Below, piece by piece: positions 18,167-26,595 of a DNA stretch of 64,000 bases. Position 1 is the stretch's first letter; each line of letters starts with the position of its first letter. Source of the stretch: Oligoflexia bacterium (lineage in GTDB: Bacteria > Bdellovibrionota > Bacteriovoracia > Bacteriovoracales > Bacteriovoracaceae); contig JADFZW010000006.1 in the NCBI GenBank assembly GCA_015232355.1, positions 1 to 64,000 of the forward strand, given 5' to 3'. The translations under genes and the position numbers were made by a program. Below the pieces are notes generated by a model. That model was not told where the DNA came from. It searched no databases and saw nothing but the letters and a program-made list of their open reading frames with translations.

Positions 18167-19534
18167 ATGAAAAGGTTAATTAAAATTTTATTTGGATTTT
18201 TATACTCTCTAATACTAATTAATATTTTTTTTAAATATTTTTTTCCCGTCGTTCATACACAATTATCTCCTTTAAAAATCATCTTTACATCCTTTTCAAA
18301 TTTTATTTATCAATTTCAATTGCCGCCTATACCCGACTTGTGCTTATTTCATCTACTTACTCATCTGCAATGTCCTGGCTGTGGAATGACAAGGGCCATA
18401 CTCTCAATTATTAATGGAGATATATCGCAAGCATTTTATTACAATCCTTTTTTTATTCTTCTATTCATTTATGGTTTATTTTGGGTATTAAGCTCAAGAT
18501 TGTATTTGTATTACCAATACTTCTTATTCAATAGATACTTTAATATCTTTCTTTTGATCATTATCATTTCTTTCACAATAGCTAGAAATTTTGTTGTTGC
18601 TAATCCATTACCCTTATCCTCATCCTTCCCCTCACCATCTTCTGCCGTTGGCATACGAATGGATGAAGGGATCTATCAATTTTATCCTAAAGGATGTTAT
18701 CTTGAGAGTAAAAATTCCCAAGAACTAGTAAAAAAACATGATCAAACACTATCGCTACTATTAGCGATTGAAGCATTGGATTTCGCTTTCAAAAATAGCA
18801 TAATCCTACAAAAAGGAAAAAATAACATCTCACCAGCTAAAATCCTTTTCGTAAAACAAATTGCAGATCTCTCGAAAACACTTCGAGCGAAAAATGAAAA
18901 TTTAATTACCTTAGACGAAGCTAACGTCACTAAAGAATTTGAGGATTTTGACAATGATAACAGTAAAGAGAGTGCAATGGGCATCTTTTATCTGCAGCTC
19001 TTAATAAAAAAATTAACTGTAGTTAATAAAAAAATCTCCACTCACATTAACTACTTTCAAAAAATGATCGACCTCATTTCATTAAATACATTAACCTCAA
19101 CCTCGTGCCAACATCAGCTCAATCAAGTTACTCATGATCAAACCGATTTATTTAACAAATATCTTCGAACAATAAAAATTAAAGCTCAAATTAAAAAGAG
19201 TGCTGAAGAGATGGCCAATAATATATCTTCTATAGATTGTCTGGCATCAATGCTAAAAGAAAAACTGGAGTTATCCCAAAAAATTCTATCTGGAAGCAAA
19301 GATGTTTTTAGTGGAATGATCAGCTGTCATCAAACGGATATTCGCAGAAGAAAAGAGATGGGTAAAGGGGCAGTTGTATTCAATTGGTCGCCATCTAAAA
19401 CAAAAATACTTCGTGGAGGAGGGATAATGTCTAAGGATAAAAATATATTTGATAGAATTACTACGATCACTCAAAATTATCTCTACCTTAAAACAGCGAC
19501 CACCAACAAAAATAAATCTCCTGGACTATACTAA
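18167..19534 (+). CDS. DUF2752 membrane protein with long helical C-terminal domain
   Basis: The first 150 residues form three or more membrane spans and contain HLQCPGCGMTRAI, the CPGCGxTRA motif of DUF2752. The remaining 300 residues are soluble, helical and lack a recognised domain, with several Cys (SCQHQ, SSIDCLASM, SCHQTD). DUF2752 proteins are normally much shorter, so the tail is a lineage-specific extension. It ends 7 bases from a convergent gene. Function unknown. Confidence 0.75.
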   Translation: MKRLIKILFGFLYSLILINIFFKYFFPVVHTQLSPLKIIFTSFSNFIYQFQLPPIPDLCLFHLLTHLQCPGCGMTRAILSIINGDISQAFYYNPFFILLFIYGLFWVLSSRLYLYYQYFLFNRYFNIFLLIIIISFTIARNFVVANPLPLSSSFPSPSSAVGIRMDEGIYQFYPKGCYLESKNSQELVKKHDQTLSLLLAIEALDFAFKNSIILQKGKNNISPAKILFVKQIADLSKTLRAKNENLITLDEANVTKEFEDFDNDNSKESAMGIFYLQLLIKKLTVVNKKISTHINYFQKMIDLISLNTLTSTSCQHQLNQVTHDQTDLFNKYLRTIKIKAQIKKSAEEMANNISSIDCLASMLKEKLELSQKILSGSKDVFSGMISCHQTDIRRRKEMGKGAVVFNWSPSKTKILRGGGIMSKDKNIFDRITTITQNYLYLKTATTNKNKSPGLY

Positions 19535-19541
19535 TATATAT

Positions 19542-20930
19542 TTAATATCTCATACATCTGAAAGCAATCTTGTATGGTTTTTCAATAGCTGCTATCTCGT
19601 TTATATCATCGTAGATTGGGGTTCCAGCAGTTTCTACTGAAATCTCCTTTGTCTCTTGCGAATAATTTGCTCGTTTACATAATTCATGCCATGGACTCAA
19701 GACATCCAAAAAACGACTAGACAATTTTAAATTGTTATTTGATTCCCAAACATTTCTCATATACTCCATCTCTCCTCCTAAAAGTTCACTCATCCCCATC
19801 CAAGAAGAAGATGATCCAGAATAAAGCTTTCTCGGAAAACGATCAACACAATCTCTAACATAGGCAATATCACAATCCTCTTCTTTCAACATCAGATCCA
19901 GTGCTGCCAGCATTTTAGAATTACCTCTATTTTTCATGTACATCTGTTTATAATTATAAATGAAAGAGTTATTAACATCTTTTGTCCAAGGATAGATACT
20001 AGGAATTTCATCTACGGCAAACGGATCTTCTTGATTGGAAGGTAAAACTAAAACAGAGCTAGCATCATAAATGTGTGCTTCCATCAATTTTTTCCCTCTA
20101 AAAGCACAATATTTTTTCATTTGCATAATACTTAAGTTGGTAGCAGGAAAAGGCCACAAAGCACGATCTGTAGGAATTACTACGCTCTGGTCTTTTTGGT
20201 CAGACCCATATGCTATCCACTCTAAAACATCTCTATTTGAAACCAAGAATCTATCAACAAAAATATTACGCTCAAAATTGTCCCATACTAACGTTTTGGT
20301 AACCCCTCTATAAATATACAATCTTTGAGGTAAGTAGACCTCATCACAAGAATTTTCTAATATAAAATTCAATGAATAATTAGGAAATTCTTTGACTGAA
20401 ATGTTCATCATTATTCCATATGTAGGAATTTCATCTCCTTCACTATTTGATCTACTAATAACTTTATAGAATCTTTTCTTAGTTGAGTATGCTGGGACTT
20501 CTTTAAAAATCGGGTTCACTACTACACTATATTCTTTATCCGCAAAACGAATCTTAATGCTCGGATCACTAACTCCTGCACCAGAGGAAAAAAAACATTG
20601 AATATAATTGGGATTACATCGCAAGTAAAAATCGTCGATATTACTCTTGTATACAATTTCTTCGGGGCAGTTAAATAAATTTTTTGTATAATTACCTTCG
20701 AGATCCCCATTTTCCCATCTATTTTTTATAACCTTAATTGCCTCAACAAAAATTTCTTGTAAAAATCTTTTGTTCTCGAGCTGTTCTCTTTTACTCAAAG
20801 GTATTTCATATTTGGTCTCTCGAAACATCCGACCATTGGGCATTATGAATAAGTAGACAATAATTGAAATTAAAGTTAGAACTAAAATAAGAATGATGAT
20901 TTTAACTTTTAACTTAACTTTTAACATCAC
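19542..20930 (-). CDS. Membrane-anchored protein with SUMF1/formylglycine-enzyme-like domain
   Basis: One N-terminal span (about residues 8-30) exports the rest. From about residue 215 the pattern matches the SUMF1/FGE-sulfatase fold: IFVDRFLVSNRDVLEWI corresponds to the usual F-x-EVTN block, and PATNLSIMQMKKYCAFRGKK-LMEA corresponds to the PV-x-W-A-x-YC-x-W-GKRLPTEAE block, but with the Trp/Glu residues changed. A role as a binding domain rather than an enzyme is likely. Residues 30-210 are not recognised. Several Cys late in the protein do not form an obvious FGE active pair. Confidence 0.55.
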   Translation of the reverse strand: MMLKVKLKVKIIILILVLTLISIIVYLFIMPNGRMFRETKYEIPLSKREQLENKRFLQEIFVEAIKVIKNRWENGDLEGNYTKNLFNCPEEIVYKSNIDDFYLRCNPNYIQCFFSSGAGVSDPSIKIRFADKEYSVVVNPIFKEVPAYSTKKRFYKVISRSNSEGDEIPTYGIMMNISVKEFPNYSLNFILENSCDEVYLPQRLYIYRGVTKTLVWDNFERNIFVDRFLVSNRDVLEWIAYGSDQKDQSVVIPTDRALWPFPATNLSIMQMKKYCAFRGKKLMEAHIYDASSVLVLPSNQEDPFAVDEIPSIYPWTKDVNNSFIYNYKQMYMKNRGNSKMLAALDLMLKEEDCDIAYVRDCVDRFPRKLYSGSSSSWMGMSELLGGEMEYMRNVWESNNNLKLSSRFLDVLSPWHELCKRANYSQETKEISVETAGTPIYDDINEIAAIEKPYKIAFRCMRY

Positions 20931-20955
20931 AAATATACCTATCTAAAATATACAA

Positions 20956-22086
20956 ATGTGGAATAGACTACTCTTTTACTTTTGTTTTTGTTTGATCTCT
21001 TTATCATGTTATTCCTCTAGTGAAATAATTCTAGATAGCGATAACGAAATCAACGATTTTATTAATACGAACTATCCTTTATGGTCATCATCTTACCATG
21101 TAGATTTACACCTACAACATAATAACAATATCGATAACAACAGTAACAACAACAACTTTACTCTCTTCGGCGCACCTGGAAGTTGGAATACACTAGCACG
21201 TCTTCACATTCTTCTTCAAAAAGATAAGAACACACAGTTGCAAACTTATACTCGCTATAGTTGCTTACTCTTCAAATTACCACACAATAAGATCTACTCG
21301 AGCAATTATAAAATAACCACTGCTTCTATAAAATACTTAGGTGAACTAAAAGTTATCAACAATCTTTCTAATCTTAAATCATGCGATGATCTTTTTTTTG
21401 TAAAAAAAAATGCTAACAACAACAACGACAACAACAACATTAAAATTATTCATTATATCCATAGATTATATTTCAATTTTGATGGAAGCAATAATTTATT
21501 AAAACTTTGGGGCCAAGTTTATAACTTTAAAAAAACACAACTAACAAATTTTTCCTTTGAAATTCCGCTATACAATATGAAATATCCAAACGAATCAAAA
21601 AAATTTAGCTCTAATATTTCAAAAAAAATCATTGATGGCGTAACAATTTTTCCAATAATCTATACGAACTCAGATAGAGCAACCGATAGAGCAGAGGATG
21701 AAATCACTATTGATGTTGTTAGAAATATAACCGACCGCTCTAACAACTCATACTCAAATGGAGATCTTATCAAATGCTACGATGTTAATAATAGAGGAGA
21801 AATCATCACTCCTCACAGCTGCGATAAATGTAAATATGGTCACTTCGAAGTAATAAAAAAAGAACATCAGCGTTTTCCAGAATCAAAAACAAAGCTTCGA
21901 TATTGTGGAATTTCAAAGTGTGGCGAACCAAAAGAACCGGCCTGTCCAAGAGGTAGAGTGGTTTTTTTCAGAGGAATTAGCAACTCTCTGGGAATATGTA
22001 ACTATGGTCTCTATCCTAAATATGACAAAAATGATGTTTTGATTTGTGATACTATTCCTAATTATAGTCTTCCACAAAATGATTAA
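20956..22086 (+). CDS. Exported Asn-rich protein with Cys-rich C-terminus, unknown
   Basis: A signal peptide or lipoprotein-like leader (LFYFCFCLISLSC) is followed by an Asn-rich middle with runs such as HNNNIDNNSNNNN and NNNNDNNNN. The last 110 residues hold paired Cys (CDKCKYG, YCGISKCG, PACPRG, GICNYG), suggesting a disulfide-rich domain in the periplasm or at the surface. No family is recognised. It is divergent from the SUMF1-like gene (25 bases apart) and its stop codon lies within the arm of the GC-rich hairpin at 22080-22174. Confidence 0.6.
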   Translation: MWNRLLFYFCFCLISLSCYSSSEIILDSDNEINDFINTNYPLWSSSYHVDLHLQHNNNIDNNSNNNNFTLFGAPGSWNTLARLHILLQKDKNTQLQTYTRYSCLLFKLPHNKIYSSNYKITTASIKYLGELKVINNLSNLKSCDDLFFVKKNANNNNDNNNIKIIHYIHRLYFNFDGSNNLLKLWGQVYNFKKTQLTNFSFEIPLYNMKYPNESKKFSSNISKKIIDGVTIFPIIYTNSDRATDRAEDEITIDVVRNITDRSNNSYSNGDLIKCYDVNNRGEIITPHSCDKCKYGHFEVIKKEHQRFPESKTKLRYCGISKCGEPKEPACPRGRVVFFRGISNSLGICNYGLYPKYDKNDVLICDTIPNYSLPQND

Positions 22087-22174
22087 GGGGCAGGAAGACG
22101 AGGCGAGGCGACCGGAGTGTATATAGAAATACATGAGGATCGCCGAGTCCGAAGTCTGACGAACCCCTTAATCA
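22080..22174. terminator. GC-rich nested hairpin between convergent genes
   Basis: TGATTAAGGGG at 22080-22090 and CCCCTTAATCA at 22164-22174 are an 11-base perfect inverted repeat. Inside lie further pairs: AGAC (22096-22099) with GTCT (22154-22157), GGCGA (22107-22111) with TCGCC (22140-22144), and TGTAT (22118-22122) with ATACA (22129-22133). The left arm contains the TAA of the plus-strand gene. The right arm contains the stop of ribD on the minus strand. The interior is far richer in GC than the genome. A bidirectional terminator or REP-like structured element is the likely role. Confidence 0.65.
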
Positions 22175-23386
22175 GTCGCATCCTTGAAGTGAGATCATGA
22201 TCTGATCATCTATTCTCTTAATCTCTTCGATCTTTAAGTTCATTGAATCAGACATCTTTAAAATATTTAATTCACCTACTGAATTTATCCCCTCACCTAA
22301 AATCTTCGGGGCCAAGAATACTGATAATTTATCAAATAATTTCTCTCTTAAAAAGCTAGTGATAATTGTAGGACCACCCTCCACCAAAAGTGATGATATC
22401 TTTAGTTCTGCCAATTTTTTTAAAACCTGATGTAAATCAATTCTACCCTTATTAACATCAACATCTAATTCAAAAAACTTAGGCCCCTTCTTCTCACTCT
22501 TTAACCGCTGCTCTATTATCTTTATAAATCGATGACTTTCTATTCTTGGAGTAAAAATTATTGTCTTCTCTGCCAACTCATCACTAAAAATATTAAAATC
22601 TGTTATCTCTCTCTCCAGCTTAGCAATATTTCCAACCACTACTCTAATAGGATTTCTAGCACAAACATCATCTTGCCTCTTTCGCTCCTCCAATAAAGAA
22701 TAGCGCACATCCAATTTAGGATTATCTTTTATTAACGTATTAACTCCAACCAAAATAGCATCATAAGTAAGGCGCAATTTGTGCCCCTCTATGCGCATTT
22801 CTTCAGAGCTAATCCATTTAGCATCGTATGTTTTAGTGGCCACTCGACCATCCAATGTTTGCGCCCACTTTAAATGAACAAAGGGTTGTTGTTTACTTAT
22901 GAATTTAAAAAATACTTCGTTTAGCTTGTGTGCTTCAACTGATAAGTTTCTCTCTTCTTCACAATCAGAATTCTCATTTAGTAAATCAACATCAATCCCA
23001 CTCTCCCTCAACTTTGCAAGACCTCTTCCACTCACTGCTGGATTAGGATCCAGTGTTGCAACAACTACTCTTTTTATTTTCTTTTGAATTATCAAATCAG
23101 TACAAGGTGGGGTCTGTTTATTAGTGTGAGAACATGGTTCAAGCGAGCAATAGAGTGTGGCATCCTCTAAAGTAACATCCCTACCAACACTCTCAATTGC
23201 TAACACTTCTGCATGAGGCCCTCCATACTGCTTATGGTATCCCTCTCCTATCACCTCACCATCCTTATTTACCAAAACTGCTCCCACCATTGGATTTGGA
23301 GAAACTCCTCCCAATCCACGTTTGGCCAACTCTAACGTTCTTTTAATAAGTTTAAGCTTAAGGTTGCAATCATTATCAATCGACAT
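22172..23386 (-). CDS. ribD: Bifunctional riboflavin biosynthesis deaminase/reductase RibD
   Basis: The N-terminal deaminase domain has HAE at 56-58 and zinc Cys83 and Cys93 in EPCSHTNKQTPPC. The C-terminal reductase domain has VHLKWAQTLDGR, DAILVGVNTLIKDNP and LLVEGGPTIITSF. It converts the GTP cyclohydrolase II product to the ribitylamino-uracil phosphate precursor of riboflavin. Length (404) is slightly above usual. Its start overlaps the end of the upstream nucleotidase gene by 11 bases. No other rib genes are adjacent. Confidence 0.95.
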   Translation of the reverse strand: MSIDNDCNLKLKLIKRTLELAKRGLGGVSPNPMVGAVLVNKDGEVIGEGYHKQYGGPHAEVLAIESVGRDVTLEDATLYCSLEPCSHTNKQTPPCTDLIIQKKIKRVVVATLDPNPAVSGRGLAKLRESGIDVDLLNENSDCEEERNLSVEAHKLNEVFFKFISKQQPFVHLKWAQTLDGRVATKTYDAKWISSEEMRIEGHKLRLTYDAILVGVNTLIKDNPKLDVRYSLLEERKRQDDVCARNPIRVVVGNIAKLEREITDFNIFSDELAEKTIIFTPRIESHRFIKIIEQRLKSEKKGPKFFELDVDVNKGRIDLHQVLKKLAELKISSLLVEGGPTIITSFLREKLFDKLSVFLAPKILGEGINSVGELNILKMSDSMNLKIEEIKRIDDQIMISLQGCD

Positions 23387-25400
23387 AATAGATTCTTGAT
23401 TCAGTTGTTTCTAAGTATGATTTATTTTTAGAGTGAATATGCTTTTTATTTTCCTTCATATAATTGATGTAAGTAATCGCTGCATCTCTATAAGTGACAT
23501 TGTAATTAATTATCTTCTGATTATCAGCAATCTTCTTAAATATTACTCCATAATTATCACCCCCAAAGATTGCTAAGAAATTTTGAGTCGCGATGGTGTA
23601 AGTTTTATTTTCTTTTATTGGAGTTCCATTCGAAAAAGTAACTTTTTGTACATAATTTTTTTCATACCCATCAATTTTTCCATTGCCATCAATATCTTCT
23701 GGCGCTGCTACCTCTTTATGACTAAGCCAAATCTTAAGACCAGAAAAATTAGCAAACCCCACACCTTGTTGATTAGAGGTTCCTAGTCTCACTAACTTAA
23801 TCAGATCACTTCCTAAAATTGGCATAGTTACCAGATAGTTTTCAAAAGGAAGGGCCCGATAAATATCATTAAAGGTAATTTTTCCCTCTGGTAAACTAAC
23901 TCTAACTCCTCCTGAATTAGTAACCGCTACATCGGCCTTGCCAACAAAGCGTAAAGCATCCGCAACCAAAGTACCAAGTTGTGATTCCTTACTTCGCTCA
24001 TGAACAAGAGATGCATCCAATGAGCAAATTATCGTCTCTCCCATTTTTGCTACACCATCTTTATATGTTTTTAAAACATTCGATACATCTTTATCTTCTT
24101 CTACCTCTTTATCTAAAAATTTAGCTGCAACTAATTTTTCCGTAGCATTTTTTCCAGTATCTTTTGGTTTATTGCAATCTCCTGAAGATGAGAAGAATTG
24201 GTGACAAAATTTTGTTGGAGAGTAAATAATAGTTTTATCTCTTAATAATTTTTTTTCTTTAAGATCATAGAAGAGTTCCATTTGTCCAAAATATTTTCCA
24301 TTGTTAAAAGATTGAATAACTGGAGTCTCATTATAGAAGTGAGCAATGTTAGTATGTGTATGACCGCTGACAATTGCATCTACAGTATTTTGAGGTATTG
24401 TTTTCAGTAATTTAAATAACTCATCTTGAGGATCACAAAGAGTAAAATCCTTCTTATATTTAGAATCATTTCCTGCGGAATTTATTTTTGATTTCTCTAC
24501 AGGTGTTTCGCAATTATCTCCTGCATGAATTAAAAGAACTACTACTTGTGCTCCCTTATAGCGTACCTCTCTGGCCATCTTCACTACCACCGAGGCCATA
24601 TTATCAAAGTATAGTCCACGAACATTTTCTCTAATGGTTTTATCAGGAGTATCTGGTGTAGTGGCCGCAATGATTCCAACTTTTACTCCATTAATATCCT
24701 TAACTAACATAGGGGTTGATCCTGGCCACTCAATTGGTTTACCAGTCGATAAATCTAAAACATTACTTACCACAAATGGAACCTTTGAAGTGCCAACAGC
24801 CTTTTTAAGAGCGCCCTGTGGGTCCTCTTCCTTTTCTGGAACTCTCCTGCTAAGAATCTCTGGCCCATAATCAAATTCGTGATTACCAAAAGTCACAGCA
24901 TCGTAGCCGAGATAATCGTACAACTTCACCACCGATTCTCCCTTAAAACTATCTGAAATAAGCGTTCCAGAGTACATATCGCCAGCATCTAAGAGTAGTA
25001 ATTCCTTTCCATAACGTTGACGAAGTATTTTAAAGTATCCTGCAATTATTGTTGCTCCTCCTACTCCGTAATTAATCTTTCCTTCAGCGCTTGCAGAGGT
25101 AGCAGAGGTAGCAGAGGTAGCAGAAGGTACGCCAATAGAAATCTTTTCCACATGACCATCAATATTTCCATGAAAATCGTTCGTACCAACAATCACGATT
25201 CTCTTAACATCTTTATTTGATGGTTCTGTATTCTTATAATCAAGTCGACTATATATTTGGCCAGAGTTACCATCTTCTAACCAACTCATTTGCTGGCAAG
25301 AGGTTATGTTTAACATTAACAGTAACATTAACAGTAACAGTGAAAAAAATAGTAGATACTGAAGTAAACGTGACTTTGACTTATTCAAAACAAAACTCAT
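23376..25400 (-). CDS. 5'-nucleotidase/metallophosphatase lipoprotein (UshA-like)
   Basis: From the ATG at 25400 (AAGGAGC at 25409-25415) the protein has a lipoprotein signal ending in NITSC (Cys35). The metallophosphatase motifs are GTNDFHGNIDGH, LLLDAGDMYSG, TFGNHEFDYG and SGHTHTNIAHF. The C-terminal 5'-nucleotidase domain includes NSGGVRVSLPEGKITFNDIY and FGGDNYGV. It probably dephosphorylates nucleotides in the periplasm for uptake. A nine-base repeat encodes SATSATSATSA in a loop near residue 85. An open frame extends 20 codons upstream but the inner start has the ribosome binding site and signal. Confidence 0.9.
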   Translation of the reverse strand: MSFVLNKSKSRLLQYLLFFSLLLLMLLLMLNITSCQQMSWLEDGNSGQIYSRLDYKNTEPSNKDVKRIVIVGTNDFHGNIDGHVEKISIGVPSATSATSATSASAEGKINYGVGGATIIAGYFKILRQRYGKELLLLDAGDMYSGTLISDSFKGESVVKLYDYLGYDAVTFGNHEFDYGPEILSRRVPEKEEDPQGALKKAVGTSKVPFVVSNVLDLSTGKPIEWPGSTPMLVKDINGVKVGIIAATTPDTPDKTIRENVRGLYFDNMASVVVKMAREVRYKGAQVVVLLIHAGDNCETPVEKSKINSAGNDSKYKKDFTLCDPQDELFKLLKTIPQNTVDAIVSGHTHTNIAHFYNETPVIQSFNNGKYFGQMELFYDLKEKKLLRDKTIIYSPTKFCHQFFSSSGDCNKPKDTGKNATEKLVAAKFLDKEVEEDKDVSNVLKTYKDGVAKMGETIICSLDASLVHERSKESQLGTLVADALRFVGKADVAVTNSGGVRVSLPEGKITFNDIYRALPFENYLVTMPILGSDLIKLVRLGTSNQQGVGFANFSGLKIWLSHKEVAAPEDIDGNGKIDGYEKNYVQKVTFSNGTPIKENKTYTIATQNFLAIFGGDNYGVIFKKIADNQKIINYNVTYRDAAITYINYMKENKKHIHSKNKSYLETTESRIYYVD
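25093..25119 (-). repeat. Nine-base tandem repeat in nucleotidase gene
   Basis: Three identical copies of GCAGAGGTA (plus strand) and a degenerate fourth, in frame, encode a Ser-Ala-Thr tripeptide repeat. Confidence 0.8.
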
Positions 25401-25408
25401 TTTAAAAA

Positions 25409-25415
25409 GCTCCTT
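25409..25415 (-). promoter_or_regulatory. Ribosome binding site fixing the nucleotidase start
   Basis: The minus strand reads AAGGAGC eight to nine bases before ATG at 25400. It supports that codon over the upstream in-frame ATG. Confidence 0.7.
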
Positions 25416-25482
25416 ATCATTAATACGCATATATATTTTTATGTAAATATTACACAACAATTCAATCTAGAGCAAAACTCAT

Positions 25483-25510
25483 TTGACAAAATTCCTAACT
25501 CTGCTATCCT
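25483..25510 (+). promoter_or_regulatory. Sigma-70-type promoter
   Basis: TTGACA at 25483-25488 and TATCCT at 25505-25510 are separated by 16 bases. Transcription would start near 25517, 35 bases before the ATG at 25552. This makes the apparent in-frame TTG start at 25483 a promoter element rather than a codon. Confidence 0.7.
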
Positions 25511-25551
25511 GCGCGGTGCAAAGTTTAATTTTCAAACAAAGGATCTATTTT

Positions 25552-26403
25552 ATGATTACGATTCTCAGAACTTCCACACACACTTCCACAAACACAAACA
25601 TAAATAAAGTACTGTCCCTCGTAACTATAGCTTCTTTAACTATCATCTCAATTCTCTTTACACAATCCCTATCATTAGCAACCGACAACGAAAAGATAAC
25701 CATGAAACGCATGAACGTTGATGGTAACGTCTATCAAGATGATAGTAACAATGATAATGGTGATTCCTCTGAAGTAGTGAGTGACCCAGATGATCCAGAG
25801 TTAGTTGGATTAGATAAAGAATTAAAAAAGAATAGCAAAATGCTAAAAGGTTTCTCTCAAAAGAGTAAAAAGTATGGCAAATTAAAAGTAGTTGTTGAAA
25901 AAATGGCGGAAAAGCATCTGGAGTTTGTTGAACAAAAAGATGAATATACTAAAGTTGTAGATCAATTCAACAAACAAATTGAGTGCCAAGCAAATCCAAA
26001 AGCAGATGGATGTCAAAACCTACAAAGATCATCTTCATCTAATAATAATAATAGAAATGGTGATGTTATCAATTCAAAAAATCATAGCAATCCTAAAATA
26101 AATGAGATGATCATATTAACTGTTAAAAAGAATTTAGGATTATTCCAACGGTGTTATCAAAGTGAACTTAATAACGGTACACCATTTTATGGAAGAGTTG
26201 AATTCGACTTTATAATAGATGAATATGGTAGAGTGTTGACCTCTTCCGTAATCAACAAAAATGAATCTATTAAGTTGAATCGCAGGTTCCAAGATTGTCT
26301 GCTCTCAACTATGAATTCACTCACATTCCCTAACTCTCTTCTTCAGAAGGGAGAAAAAATTCAGGTATTCCAACCAATCAACTTCTACAACAAAAAAAGA
26401 TAA
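25552..26403 (+). CDS. Exported protein with AgmX/PglI-type C-terminal domain
   Basis: The chosen ATG is preceded by AAAGGA and by a good promoter. Residues about 15-45 are a signal sequence or membrane anchor. The middle is acidic then coiled-coil (DKELKKNSKMLKGFSQKSKK). The last 100 residues, from ILTVKKNLGLFQRCYQSEL through GRVEFDFIIDEYGRVL to the paired Cys in FQDCLLSTM, match the AgmX/PglI C-terminal (TonB-C-like) domain seen in gliding-motility and other delta-type proteins. The function is probably periplasmic and structural. It lacks adjacent ExbB/ExbD partners. Confidence 0.65.
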   Translation: MITILRTSTHTSTNTNINKVLSLVTIASLTIISILFTQSLSLATDNEKITMKRMNVDGNVYQDDSNNDNGDSSEVVSDPDDPELVGLDKELKKNSKMLKGFSQKSKKYGKLKVVVEKMAEKHLEFVEQKDEYTKVVDQFNKQIECQANPKADGCQNLQRSSSSNNNNRNGDVINSKNHSNPKINEMIILTVKKNLGLFQRCYQSELNNGTPFYGRVEFDFIIDEYGRVLTSSVINKNESIKLNRRFQDCLLSTMNSLTFPNSLLQKGEKIQVFQPINFYNKKR

Positions 26404-26512
26404 TCATTACATATCTAATTTGATAAGATGTAGGCAAATTATTACCACTTCTACACCAAATGATACTGCATTTGTATTTTTTGTAATTGATGTAATAATT
26501 AATCCGACTAGT

Positions 26513-26553
26513 ACCTTAAAATGAATTAAGATTAACTTAAGGTTATTTTTTTT
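26513..26553 (+). terminator. Probable rho-independent terminator
   Basis: ACCTTAA (26513-26519) and TTAAGGT (26537-26543) form a stem followed by TATTTTTTTT. It lies downstream of the AgmX-like gene and upstream of prc. Confidence 0.45.
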
Positions 26554-26595
26554 AATTCGTTTGATTAGTTAATTAATTAAATCAGGAGACAACCA

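Noticed and set aside
25483-25551. Upstream TTG start for the AgmX-like protein
   Set aside because: The TTG is part of a TTGACA -35 box, and a ribosome binding site and signal peptide mark the ATG at 25552.
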